The translations under genes were made by a program, and so were the position numbers. Source: TMED88 sp964515335 (lineage in GTDB: Bacteria > Myxococcota_A > UBA9160 > UBA4427). Taken from it: a DNA stretch of 64,000 nucleotides. The notes below the pieces were generated by a model. The model did no database searches, had not been told where the DNA came from, and saw nothing but the letters and a program-made list of their open reading frames with translations. Of this stretch, positions 41,263 to 49,799 are shown piece after piece (positions within the stretch are counted from its first letter, which is position 1; each line of letters starts with the position of its first letter). The stretch lies in NCBI GenBank assembly GCA_964515335.1, contig CAZETS010000023.1, positions 4,832-68,831 of the forward strand, in the 5' to 3' direction.

Positions 41263-42377
41263 GCATGGGCGAGACGGTCGAGCGCAGGATCCTGCTGAAC
41301 CCGGGGCCGGCCACCACGAGCGACGGCGTCAAGCAGGCGCTGGTGATCCCCGACATCTGTCCGCGCGAGCGTTCTTTCTGCGATCTCTACGCCGACGTGC
41401 GCCGGCGGCTGGCCGAGCTGGTGGGCGATCCCGCCGAGGTCGCTGCGGTTCCGCTCGTCGGCTGCGGCACCACCGCCCTCGAGGCCGCGATGGTGAGCCT
41501 GCTGCCGCCCGGCGCCCGGCTGCTCGTCGTGGACAACGGCGACTACGGGACCCGGCTCGCAGCGATGGCCCGCGAGCTGGGCATCGACCACGACGTGCTC
41601 GAGGTGGGTTGGGCGGTGCCGATCGACCCGGCCGAAGTCGAGGCGAAGCTCGGCGACGCCTCGACCCCGTTCACCCATGCCTACTTCGTCCACCACGAGA
41701 CCAGCTCGGGTCTGCTGAACCCGATCGACCCGCTGCTCGCGGTGTTCAAGCGTCACGACGTGCGGGTGCTGCTCGACGCGATGTCGAGCTTCGCGTGCCT
41801 GCCGACGCCGGTCGGCGCGGAGGGCGTCGACGCGGTGGTGTCGAGCTCGAACAAGTGCGTGCAAGGCATGGCGGGGCTCGGCATCGTGGTGGCGACCCGC
41901 GCGTTGCTCGACGAGGCGCGCGGCACGCGGCGGCGCTGTTTCAGCCTCGATCTCGTCGCCGAGCTCGACCACCTCGAGAAGACGGGGCAGAGCCGCTTCA
42001 CGGTGCCGCCGCAGGTGGTGTCGGCGCTGCACCGGGCGCTGATCGAGTTGGAGCGCGAGGGGCTCGACGGCCGCCGCGCGCGCTACACGCGCAGCATGGA
42101 GGTGTTGGTTTCGGGGCTGCGCAGGCTCGGCTTCGAGTTGTTCGAGGGCGACGGCGAGCCGAGCCGCATCCTGGTGGCGATTCGCGCCCCCGAAGCGCCC
42201 TGGTACGACTTCGAGGACATGCACGACGCGCTCTTCGAACAGGGCTTCACGATCTATCCCGGCAAGCCCGGAGCGGTGCCGACCTTCCGCTTGGCCGTTC
42301 TCGGCGCGATCGACGCCAGCGACATCGAGGCGTTCCTCGAGGCGCTCGAGCAGTATCTGTCGCGGGCGAGGCGCTGA
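41259..42377 (+). CDS. phnW: 2-aminoethylphosphonate-pyruvate transaminase-like class V aminotransferase
   Basis: 372 residues, PLP fold type I. The N-terminus 'ILLNPGPATTSDGVKQALVI' is the phosphonate-substrate segment of PhnW. The PLP Lys is in 'VVSSSNKCVQGMAG' (about K199), and 'FVHHETSSGLLNPI' is conserved. In a biosynthetic setting it would aminate phosphonoacetaldehyde to 2-aminoethylphosphonate; the same enzyme works in reverse in catabolism, but no PhnX hydrolase is present here. ATG overlaps the previous stop; a second ATG two codons on is possible. Confidence 0.9.
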   Translation: MSMGETVERRILLNPGPATTSDGVKQALVIPDICPRERSFCDLYADVRRRLAELVGDPAEVAAVPLVGCGTTALEAAMVSLLPPGARLLVVDNGDYGTRLAAMARELGIDHDVLEVGWAVPIDPAEVEAKLGDASTPFTHAYFVHHETSSGLLNPIDPLLAVFKRHDVRVLLDAMSSFACLPTPVGAEGVDAVVSSSNKCVQGMAGLGIVVATRALLDEARGTRRRCFSLDLVAELDHLEKTGQSRFTVPPQVVSALHRALIELEREGLDGRRARYTRSMEVLVSGLRRLGFELFEGDGEPSRILVAIRAPEAPWYDFEDMHDALFEQGFTIYPGKPGAVPTFRLAVLGAIDASDIEAFLEALEQYLSRARR

Positions 42378-42402
42378 GTCCGAGCGGCGCGCGGGAAGAC
42401 GT

Positions 42403-43308
42403 GTGAAGGAAGAGATCGCCGTCCGGCTGCTCTACACGCTGAGCGCCATCTTCGCCGTGGCGGCGCTCGGCCTGCTGGTGAGCTTCGCGATGCGCGGTCG
42501 CACGACTGCCCAGAGTCAGATGGGCACGCGCTTCGGCCTCGAGGTGCTGTTCCTGGCCGCGATCTTCGTGCCCACGTATCTCGGGGGCGCGTGGGTGCTG
42601 GCGACGGCGGTGCTGCTGGGCTGTCTCTGCGCGAGTGAGTTGTACGGCACGTTCGAGTTCGGAGGCGACACGCCCTGGAAGCTTTCGGGCATCCTGATCG
42701 GGCTCGGCTTCGTGTTCTACGCCTACGTTCGGCCCGACGGCGTCGCCCCGATCTTCCCATGGGTGCTTGCGCTCTACTGGGGGCTGCGCTTCGCCGCGGG
42801 TGGCGGCAAGACGGGCCTGCTGGCGCGCAGCAGACGGACGACGTTCGGCATCCTGTACCCCTTCATGTGCCTCGCCTTCTTCGTCGACCTCGGCGTGCGT
42901 GAGGAGGGCTTCGGCTACGTGGTGCTCTACTACGGGCTCGCCGAAGTGAACGACTCGGCGGCATACCTGGTAGGGTCGAGCATCGGCCGCCACAAGATCT
43001 TCCCGAAGCTCAGTCCGAAGAAGACCGTCGAGGGGGTGGCCGGAGGCATCCTCGCGACCCTGGGAATCGCGTTCGCCCTGAGCTTCGCGGTGCCCGAGTG
43101 GGGCGGCTGGCGGCTGGCGGGGGCCGGGGTGCTGATCGCGGTGGCGGGGCTGGCGGGCGACCTCTTCGCTTCGCGCCTCAAGCGGCGGGTCGGCGTGAAG
43201 GACTACGGCGAGGCCGTGCCCACCCAGGGCGGCGTACTCGACGTCTACGACGCCTTCATCTTCGTGGCGCCGGTCTTCTACTATTACGTGCAGCTCACGG
43301 GCGGCTAG
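42403..43308 (+). CDS. CdsA-like phosphatidate cytidylyltransferase family membrane protein
   Basis: 301 residues with about eight membrane helices (LLYTLSAIFAVAALGLLVSF; LEVLFLAAIFVPTYLGGA; VLALYWGLRF). The C-terminal CdsA signature is recognisable but altered: 'DLFASRLKRRVGVKDYGEA' then V-P-T-Q-G-G and 'VLDVYDAFIFVAP', where CdsA usually has P-G-H-G-G and D-R-x-D. It would make a CDP-activated lipid or a related CMP-linked donor. Position between the transaminase and a CDP-alcohol transferase suggests that it feeds that enzyme. GTG start 25 bases after phnW. Confidence 0.85.
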   Translation: MKEEIAVRLLYTLSAIFAVAALGLLVSFAMRGRTTAQSQMGTRFGLEVLFLAAIFVPTYLGGAWVLATAVLLGCLCASELYGTFEFGGDTPWKLSGILIGLGFVFYAYVRPDGVAPIFPWVLALYWGLRFAAGGGKTGLLARSRRTTFGILYPFMCLAFFVDLGVREEGFGYVVLYYGLAEVNDSAAYLVGSSIGRHKIFPKLSPKKTVEGVAGGILATLGIAFALSFAVPEWGGWRLAGAGVLIAVAGLAGDLFASRLKRRVGVKDYGEAVPTQGGVLDVYDAFIFVAPVFYYYVQLTGG

Positions 43309-43369
43309 GCGAGGCCGGCCGGGGGCGGGGGGAACGGTCATCTCCGATACCACGCGGCGACGCTTCACC

Positions 43370-44107
43370 GTGGCTGACGTTCGCGCGTCGTTTCCGCCCG
43401 AGAAGGCGTGGAGCGAGATGCAGGGCGACCTGATCTGCTTTCTCGTCTACCGGCAGATCTCCTTCTACGTGACGCCGCCCCTGCTGCGCCTGGGCGTGCC
43501 CGTGCTCGGCGTGACCTGCTTTGCGCTGCTGGTCGCGCTTGCCATGGTGACGATCGCGTGGCTGGGCGGGCCGTCGGTCTGGTGGGCGGTGGCCGCCATC
43601 GGCTTCGCCTACCACGTGCTCGACTGCGTGGACGGCAACATGGCGCGCACCCTGGGGCAGACGAGCCGCCTCGGCGCGATCCTCGACGGCACCGTCGACA
43701 TGGGCTTCTGGTGCGGGCTGCTGTTCTCGCTGGGGCTGCTGGTGGATCACGCGGGCGGCGGCCTGTTCGGCGAGCACGCCGTGGCGTTCTCGCTGGGCCT
43801 CTGCGTGCTGCTGCTGCTGAACCGCCAGACCCGCGACAACTTCGCGGTGCAGAACGCGACGGCCACCTACTTCAAGCCCTCGCGGCCGGAGCGGATCCCG
43901 CTCGGCGACTGGCTGATGATGGCCGTCACCGGCCTGGAGTTCGCCTACGTGTTCGTCATCGCCCTGGCCGGAGCCCTCGACGCCCTCGACTGGGCGCTCG
44001 CCGGCATCGGGGCCTACGTGGCGGTGATCTTCGTCGGCGCCCTGTGGATGACCTTCGCCAAGGCGGCCGAGCTGGACCGGGCTACTTCTTCGTCCGACCC
44101 TCGTTGA
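43370..44107 (+). CDS. CDP-alcohol phosphatidyltransferase (candidate phosphonolipid synthase)
   Basis: 245-residue membrane protein with the complete family signature: 'LDCVDGNMARTLGQTSRLGA' followed by 'ILDGTVD' (first Asp about residue 85). Flanking helices are 'LGVTCFALLVALAMVTIAWL' and 'FSLGLCVLLLL'. The family includes enzymes that move phosphocholine or phosphoethanolamine from CDP donors to diacylglycerol; with CMP-aminoethylphosphonate as donor it would yield a phosphonolipid. That substrate is inference from the operon. GTG start. Its last 26 bases overlap the converging kinase gene. Confidence 0.88.
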   Translation: MADVRASFPPEKAWSEMQGDLICFLVYRQISFYVTPPLLRLGVPVLGVTCFALLVALAMVTIAWLGGPSVWWAVAAIGFAYHVLDCVDGNMARTLGQTSRLGAILDGTVDMGFWCGLLFSLGLLVDHAGGGLFGEHAVAFSLGLCVLLLLNRQTRDNFAVQNATATYFKPSRPERIPLGDWLMMAVTGLEFAYVFVIALAGALDALDWALAGIGAYVAVIFVGALWMTFAKAAELDRATSSSDPR

Positions 44108-45638
44108 GGCGGCGGAACCAGGAGTGCGTCCGGTCGTAGTAGTCGCGGTAGGCCGCGTAGCGCTCGTCGTAGAGTGACGCGTAGGCGGCGCGGGGCTCGA
44201 ACCGGTCGGTGACCTCTACGAGGTGTCCGGTGTCCTCGAGGCGCGGGATCTCGCCGAGGGCGCGCAGCGCGATCACCGCAGCGCCGCGCACGCCACAGAA
44301 CTGCGGATTGGCCACGCGGTGGACCGGGCGCTGCAGCACGTCGGCGGTGATCTGGCACCAGATGTCGCTCTGGGCGCCGCCGCCGGTGATGCGCACGTGG
44401 GGCACCGGCTCCTTCAGCAGCTTCTCGACCACGCCGAAGGCCCAGCGCGTGTTGAGCGCCACGCCCTCGTAGATGGCGCGGAGCACGTGGCTCTTGTCGT
44501 GGTCGAGCGAGAGGTTCACGAAGCCGCCTCGCACCGACGAGTCGTCGACCGGAACGCGCTCGCCCATCATCCACGGGAAGAACGTCACCCCGCCGGCGCC
44601 GGGCGGGCAGTCCTCGACGAGCGCGTTGATCTCGTCGTAGCCGATGTGCTCGCCGAGCAGATTGCGCCGCAGCCACTCCATCGAGGCGCCGGCCGTCTCC
44701 TGCGTGGCGATCAGGATGTACTTGCCGAGCTCGGCGGCGCAGAGGGTCCCGGTCGCGGAGAAGGGGTCGACGCAGCGGTCGTCCCGATGCGACGCCACCC
44801 AGGAGCTGGTGCCGAGGCAGACGTGCACCTCTCCGTCGCGTACGGCGCCCGAGCCGATCGCGCACGACGGCACGTCGCCCGCGCCCGCGACGACCGGCGT
44901 GCCCGGCGCGATGCCGAGGTCGGCGGCGGCGTCCTCCTGCAGGAAGCCGGCGACCTCGGTCGAGCGGATCACCGTCGGCAGCCGCGAGGTGTCGAGGTCG
45001 AGCATGTCGAGGATCGGCTCGGACCAGCCGAGCTGGTCCTTGCGGGTGCGGAAGAGCCAGCCGCCGCTCGCCAGGTCGTAGGTGGTGACCGTGCGGCCCG
45101 TCGAGCGCAGCAGCAGGTAGTCCTTCACGTCCAGCAGCTTGTGGGTGCGCTCCCAGACGTCGGGGCGCTCCTCGCGCAGCCAGATGTACTTCGAGATCGT
45201 GTCGCGGCCGGCCAGGTTCGGCGCGCCGTTGGTCTCGCGCAGCCACTTGATGACTCGGCCCAGCCCGTAGCCCGCGACCTTCGGGAAGCCGTCGGTGATG
45301 GCCCGGGCCTGCTCGCGCGAGCGGGTGTCGAGCCAGATCATCGCGTTCATCAGCGGCTTGCCGTCGACGTCGACGGGCAGCACGCCGAACATCTGGCACG
45401 AGAAGACCATTCCGCTCACGGTGTCGCGCCGCTCGGGGGCGTTCTTCCAGAGGTCGCGCACCGCCGAGGCGATCGCGTGCCACCAGCCGTTCGGGTCCTG
45501 CTCGGCCCAGGTCGGCCGGGGATGGAGCACCTCGAGGTGGCTGCGCGCGCAGTCGCGGATGACACCCTCGTGCGAGACCAGGGCGGCCTTCACCTCCGAG
45601 GTGCCCACGTCCACCGCCAGGATGTTCCGCTCGGTCAT
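44082..45638 (-). CDS. FGGY-family carbohydrate kinase (xylulokinase-like)
   Basis: 518-residue sugar kinase. The N-terminal phosphate-binding stretch is 'ILAVDVGTSEVKAALVSHEG'. 'MIWLDTRSREQARA' is typical of xylulokinases. The second ATP-binding part includes 'VAGAGDVPSCAIGSGAV' and 'VCLGTSSWV', and the adenosine site is 'VRITGGGAQSDIWCQITADV'. The exact sugar cannot be read from sequence. ATG has GAGGGAAG upstream. No sugar transporter or isomerase is nearby. Confidence 0.9.
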   Translation of the reverse strand: MTERNILAVDVGTSEVKAALVSHEGVIRDCARSHLEVLHPRPTWAEQDPNGWWHAIASAVRDLWKNAPERRDTVSGMVFSCQMFGVLPVDVDGKPLMNAMIWLDTRSREQARAITDGFPKVAGYGLGRVIKWLRETNGAPNLAGRDTISKYIWLREERPDVWERTHKLLDVKDYLLLRSTGRTVTTYDLASGGWLFRTRKDQLGWSEPILDMLDLDTSRLPTVIRSTEVAGFLQEDAAADLGIAPGTPVVAGAGDVPSCAIGSGAVRDGEVHVCLGTSSWVASHRDDRCVDPFSATGTLCAAELGKYILIATQETAGASMEWLRRNLLGEHIGYDEINALVEDCPPGAGGVTFFPWMMGERVPVDDSSVRGGFVNLSLDHDKSHVLRAIYEGVALNTRWAFGVVEKLLKEPVPHVRITGGGAQSDIWCQITADVLQRPVHRVANPQFCGVRGAAVIALRALGEIPRLEDTGHLVEVTDRFEPRAAYASLYDERYAAYRDYYDRTHSWFRRLNEGRTKK

Positions 45639-45846
45639 GCTGGTCTTCCCTCGACGGGATGCCGGCCGCGTCGTCGAGCACGGCCGGGGACGGACGGCGA
45701 TGAGGCCACCGGGTCCGGCTGCATGGCAGGGGGAGGCGCGACCGACCGTAGCCGAGCGCCCGGGTGCTCGAAATACCGTCAGCCGCTGCTCGGCGCCAAA
45801 TCGAAGGGATTGGCCCCCGCATTCCCAAGGGGGGCGCGGGAGGTCC

Positions 45847-46539
45847 TCAGACGGCGATACGCCTGTCCGAGTCGATCCGGCCGTCTACGAGGTTGATCAA
45901 GCGGTCCGCCGATTCGAACACCCGGGCGTCCTGCGTGACCATCAGCACGGTCGTGCCGCGCTCTCTCGCGAGTCTCCCGAACAGTCCGAGCACGATCTCT
46001 GTGTTGGCTGCGTCGAGCGCAGCGGTGGGCTCGTCGGCGAGCACGAGGGCCGGCCGGTGGATCAGCGCCCGTGCGATCGCCACGCGCTGGCGCTGGCCGC
46101 CGGAGAGCTTCTCGGGCCGGTAGTCCTGCCGTTCGCCGAGGCCGAGCTCGGTCAGCAGGGCGGCGATGCGCTCGGTCTTGTCGGCGTCCGGGTCCGGATG
46201 CAGGTCGGCCGCCATCTGCACGCTCTCGAAGGCGGTCAGTGCCGGAAAGAGGTTGTGCAGCTGGAAGATGAAGCCGAGGTGCGTGCGGTACTCCTCGAGT
46301 CCGATGCCGCGCAGCTTGCGCAGATCGTGACCCACCGAGATCAGCCGGCCGCTCTGCGGACTGCGCAGCGCACCGATCAGCGAGAGCAGGGTGGTCTTCC
46401 CCGAGCCGGACGGCCCGGTCATGATCACGAATTCGCCGGGAGCCACCTCGAGCTCGATGTCGAACAGCACCTGCTTGCGCGCCTCGGCATCGCCGAAAGC
46501 GTGGTCGAGGTCGCGGATCTCGATCGCGGGCTCGCTCAC
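45847..46539 (-). CDS. ABC transporter ATP-binding protein (DevA/LolD-like)
   Basis: 230-residue ABC ATPase with Walker A 'MTGPSGSGKTTLLSLIGAL', signature 'EKLSGGQRQRVAIARAL', Walker B 'ALVLADEPTAALDA' and switch His replaced by Gln in 'VLMVTQDARVF'. It belongs to the MacB/LolD/DevA group that powers export of lipids or glycolipids. GTG start seven bases after the upstream membrane-fusion gene, with GAGGGG as ribosome site. No permease gene accompanies the pair. Confidence 0.9.
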   Translation of the reverse strand: MSEPAIEIRDLDHAFGDAEARKQVLFDIELEVAPGEFVIMTGPSGSGKTTLLSLIGALRSPQSGRLISVGHDLRKLRGIGLEEYRTHLGFIFQLHNLFPALTAFESVQMAADLHPDPDADKTERIAALLTELGLGERQDYRPEKLSGGQRQRVAIARALIHRPALVLADEPTAALDAANTEIVLGLFGRLARERGTTVLMVTQDARVFESADRLINLVDGRIDSDRRIAV

Positions 46540-46546
46540 CGGCCCC

Positions 46547-47575
46547 TCACTCCGCCGCGTGAGTCGATCCGAGGTGGATGCGCAGCTCGCCCTCGAGGTT
46601 CGTCAGTCGCCGGGCGAGCTCGTTGTCGTCGAGGCGCACCCGCACCTCGACGACGCGCAGGCCGCGGGGGCCGGTCGGGTCGACCCCGGTGATGAAGTTG
46701 CCCGAGATGATCTCGCCGACGGACTCGACGTTGCCCTGGATCGGGCCGTTCAGGGCCGGGCTGGCGAACGTCGCGGGCTGCCCCTCCTCGACGAGGCGGA
46801 TCTCGTTGGCGTGGACCTCGGCGACCGCGTACATGCTCTGCGTGGTGCCGATCTTGATGACCGGCCCGGCGGCGCCGACGCGCTCGCCCTCGCGCGCGAG
46901 CACTCGCAGCACCGAGCCGTCGAGGGGCGAGCGCACCAGCGTCTGCTCGAGCCGCGCCTCGGCCTGTACGACGGCGTTGCGCGCTTCGCGGGCTTCGAGA
47001 CCGGCGTTGGCCTCGAGGCGCTCGAGCACCGCGTTGGACTCGGCGAGCTCCTCCTCGGTGCGGCGGACGCGCAGCTTCGCATCGCGGAACTCGCGGCCGG
47101 CGCTGAAGCCCTTCTGGCTGAGGTCCTTCTGGCTCGTGACCTCGTTCTGTGCGTACTCGAGCTCGGCCTCGATGGCGCGCAGCCGGGCGCGCTGCGCCTC
47201 GACCTCGAGCGGCTGCAGGTTGGCGCGCTCGAGCCGGATGCGCGACTGCTCGAGCTCGGCGGAGCGCAGCTGATAGCTCTCGAGCAGCACGAGCACCTGT
47301 CCCTGCACCACCTCGTTGCCCTCGCGCACGAGGATCTGCTTGACGACGTCGGTGTTCGCCGAGGCGACGTTCACGACACCGCTCGCGGGCTCGAGTCGTG
47401 CGAGGGCCACGAGGCTGACCCGGCGGACCGGCTCCTGGGCCCAGGCCGTCCCGACGTCGACCGCGTCCCCACAGCCACCCGCCCCCAGCTCGATCGCGAG
47501 CAGCGCGATCGTGGCGAGGAGGGGATGGGCTCGCGCGGCGTGCCGCGCGCGAAATGTGCGGAGCATTTCCATCAT
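46547..47575 (-). CDS. HlyD/DevB-family membrane fusion protein
   Basis: 342 residues. Membrane anchor or lipoprotein signal (LLATIALLAIELGAGGC), then the biotinyl-lipoyl half 'VVNVASANTDVVKQILVREG', a long coiled-coil hairpin (~95-210), the second lipoyl half 'LVRSPLDGSVLRVLAREGE' and a beta barrel. This is the periplasmic adaptor of a DevBCA-type exporter. In known systems devB and devA flank or adjoin the permease devC; here the ATPase follows after seven bases, with no permease. Confidence 0.85.
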   Translation of the reverse strand: MMEMLRTFRARHAARAHPLLATIALLAIELGAGGCGDAVDVGTAWAQEPVRRVSLVALARLEPASGVVNVASANTDVVKQILVREGNEVVQGQVLVLLESYQLRSAELEQSRIRLERANLQPLEVEAQRARLRAIEAELEYAQNEVTSQKDLSQKGFSAGREFRDAKLRVRRTEEELAESNAVLERLEANAGLEAREARNAVVQAEARLEQTLVRSPLDGSVLRVLAREGERVGAAGPVIKIGTTQSMYAVAEVHANEIRLVEEGQPATFASPALNGPIQGNVESVGEIISGNFITGVDPTGPRGLRVVEVRVRLDDNELARRLTNLEGELRIHLGSTHAAE

Positions 47576-47686
47576 CGGATGCGGATCGGCTTCCCGATCG
47601 CCGGCCGCTCGGCACCCCGGCGACGGCGTGGCAGGGCGGCCGGGTCCTGTCCACGGGCCGCCGCGATGGAGGCCCGACAGTATAGG

Positions 47687-49117
47687 TCAGCGGTTCGCGT
47701 TCACCCGCTCGCCTGCGATCCAGACACCGGCGACGTCGAGCGCGTTCAATCGCCCTCGCGCGGCGGCCCAGCTGCGGTCGAGCAGACACAGATCGGCGCT
47801 CGCGCCGGCGCAGAGTCGACGCGGTGTCCCGCCCGGCATGGCGAGCGGCGCGGTGAAAAGACCGAGCGCCTCCTCGGGCGAGAGCGCCTCTTGCGGGCCG
47901 AGGGGCGCGCCCGCGTCGGTGCGCCGCTCGACGGCCGCGCGCATGGCACGCCACGGATCCGGGTCGCCGAAGGGCGCGTCGGTGCCGCCGCCGAGGGCGA
48001 CGCCGGCATCGAGCAGTCCGCGGCCGCGGTACAGCCAGGGCCGATCGGCTTCGGCTACGTCGCTCAGGTAGGCGTCGCCGCGTTCGCCGACGAAGTTCGG
48101 CTGGGTGACCACCGTGAGCGGCAGTCGCGCCAGCCACCGGGCGCAGTCGGGCGGGGCGATGCTGGCGTGCTCGATGCGGTCGGCCTCGCTGCAGCCGGCC
48201 TCCTCGAGGGCCGACAGGGCGAAGACCAGCTCGGCCCGGGTCACGCAGTGGAAGGCCACGCCGCGCTCGTCGTGGTGCGCGGCCACGATGGACGCGAGCA
48301 GGTCGCTTCGATCGGGCAGGGCGTTCTCGTCGAGCATCACTTTGAGGGCGCCGCGCTCGACCCGCGGCGCACCGGGCAGGGGCAGCCCGGCCCGGCCCAT
48401 CACGCGAAGCCGCTGCGGAAGATCGCCGCGACGGCTGGCCTGCTCGAGGATGGCGAGGCTCTGCGCGTCGTTCGCCACCGTCGCGTCGCAGACGGAAGTG
48501 ACACCGAAAGATGTCAGCAGGGCGCCGACGCGCGCGAGGTCGGGCAGCGCCCGGTCGCCGAGGTGAGCGCGCAGCCAGGCGTCGGCGCGGTCGAGACGGC
48601 CGCTGGGTTGGCGGTCGCGGTCGAGCTCGAGTCCGGGCGGTCGGTCGTCGGCGGGCACCTCGCCGAGCAGCGCGATCGCGCGCGAGTTGAGGATCCAGCG
48701 CGCTCCGCTGCGATGCTGGATGCGGATGGGGCGGTCGGGGCCCAGTCGGTCGAGTGCGTGGCGCTCGAGGTCGCCCGCCACGCTCTCGTGGTAGCCGACG
48801 CCACGAAGCCAGCGCTCCGCAGGGGCGTCCGCGGCGGCGGCGTGCAGCGCGGCCGACAGGCCGGCCTGATCGGTCACCTCCGGCGGGCCGCAGCGCACCG
48901 ATTCCAGCGAGGCCGCGAGGGCGAGCAGGTGGATGTGGTGGTCGTGCAGCCCCGGCAGCAAGGCGCCGCCGCGAGCGTCGATCCTGGACTCGCCGGGCTC
49001 GTCGGGCAGCGCGGGCGCGACGGCCTCGATCCGCCCGTCGCGCAGGCGCAGGTCCGCCCGCTTGCCGTCGATCTCGGCGTTCCGGATGAGCCACGCGTGT
49101 CGGGTCGGATCCGGCAT
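47687..49117 (-). CDS. YtcJ-like amidohydrolase
   Basis: 476-residue metal-dependent hydrolase of the amidohydrolase superfamily. The first metal motif H-x-H is in 'GGALLPGLHDHHIHLLALA', further His ligands in 'GVAFHCVTRAELVF' and 'ADRIEHASIAPPD', and the metal Asp in 'GVALGGGTDAPFGDPDP'. The C-terminal composite beta-sandwich ends 'LDVAGVWIAGERVN'. Substrate unknown. The start was set at ATG 49117 because the upstream stretch is Arg/Thr/Pro-rich and lacks family similarity. Confidence 0.88.
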   Translation of the reverse strand: MPDPTRHAWLIRNAEIDGKRADLRLRDGRIEAVAPALPDEPGESRIDARGGALLPGLHDHHIHLLALAASLESVRCGPPEVTDQAGLSAALHAAAADAPAERWLRGVGYHESVAGDLERHALDRLGPDRPIRIQHRSGARWILNSRAIALLGEVPADDRPPGLELDRDRQPSGRLDRADAWLRAHLGDRALPDLARVGALLTSFGVTSVCDATVANDAQSLAILEQASRRGDLPQRLRVMGRAGLPLPGAPRVERGALKVMLDENALPDRSDLLASIVAAHHDERGVAFHCVTRAELVFALSALEEAGCSEADRIEHASIAPPDCARWLARLPLTVVTQPNFVGERGDAYLSDVAEADRPWLYRGRGLLDAGVALGGGTDAPFGDPDPWRAMRAAVERRTDAGAPLGPQEALSPEEALGLFTAPLAMPGGTPRRLCAGASADLCLLDRSWAAARGRLNALDVAGVWIAGERVNANR

Positions 49118-49259
49118 CTCGCTCTCGTGCGCCCGCGTCGTCGCCCTCGTCGCCGCCCGGGTCGGTGGTCGTGGAGCCCGGTCGTCGCGATCCGGCCCTG
49201 CAGCGTGACTGCAGCCATCGCGCGAAGGGGCGGTGCGCCCGCCTAACATCCGGCCGGGA

Positions 49260-49271
49260 TAGCGCTATTTT
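49260..49271 (+). promoter_or_regulatory. candidate promoter/operator of the small-protein/acyl-CoA ligase genes
   Basis: Divergent intergenic region with the 8-base palindrome TAGCGCTA (49260-49267) merging into TATTTT (49266-49271), a plausible -10 about 60 bases before the ATG at 49332. The palindrome could be an operator half-site. Confidence 0.3.
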
Positions 49272-49331
49272 CACGCCCCCGCTCGCCAGGACGGCACGGG
49301 ATCAGAGAGCCAGGAGGCGAGGAACGACTGT

Positions 49332-49640
49332 ATGGCGGTCTTGAAGGCAGGAACCCGACTGAAGAGCGCGGTCTGCAACACCGAGGTGATGATCGTGGCG
49401 GCGCCGAAGGACGACGTCGCACTCACCTGCGGCGGTGCGCCGCTGGTGGACATGGCGGCCGAGAAGCCCGGCGGTGCGGTCGCGGACGACGCGAAGGAAG
49501 GCACGCAGATCGGCAAGCGGTACGTCAACGAGGCGGGCGATCTCGAGGTTTTGTGCACGAAGCCGGGCGAGGGCTCCCTGGCCGTCGGCGGCGCTGCGCT
49601 GACCATCAAGGGCGCCAAGCCGCTTCCGTCCTCCGACTGA
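49332..49640 (+). CDS. conserved small protein, function unknown, next to acyl-CoA ligase
   Basis: 102 residues with no signal peptide or membrane helix. It begins MAVLKAGTRLKSAVCNTEVM and contains two further Cys (ALTCGGAPL; LEVLCTKPG). The style resembles small proteins found beside acyl-CoA ligases in acyl-CoA gene sets, but no function is known to me. AGGAGG lies upstream of the ATG. Its final codons (P-S-S-D-stop) are the first unit of a four-copy tandem repeat. The acyl-CoA ligase starts 159 bases downstream. Confidence 0.75.
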   Translation: MAVLKAGTRLKSAVCNTEVMIVAAPKDDVALTCGGAPLVDMAAEKPGGAVADDAKEGTQIGKRYVNEAGDLEVLCTKPGEGSLAVGGAALTIKGAKPLPSSD

Positions 49641-49692
49641 TTTCCGTCCTTGGGCTGATCCCGTCCTGCGACTGATTCCGTCCCGAGACTGA
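49624..49692 (+). repeat. four tandem copies of a 17-base unit at the 3' end of the small gene
   Basis: Units at 49624-49640, 49641-49658, 49659-49675 and 49676-49692, each close to TTCCGTCCTNCGACTGA (17, 18, 17 and 17 bases). The first includes the stop codon of the small gene, so the repeat arose by duplicating the gene's last codons. Confidence 0.8.
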
Positions 49693-49799
49693 GCGACTAC
49701 CCCCGTTCCCGGCCGCCGCGCCGGGGACCGTGAGCGCGGACCTCGCCCCAAGCGAACGCGGGTCTGCAACAGCCGGCGAACGAGCGAGCGATACCCGAC

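Noticed and set aside
46391..49246. A 951-residue plus-strand frame opposite the DevB-like and amidohydrolase genes.
   Set aside because: Shadow frame with no recognisable domains; the minus-strand genes are clear.
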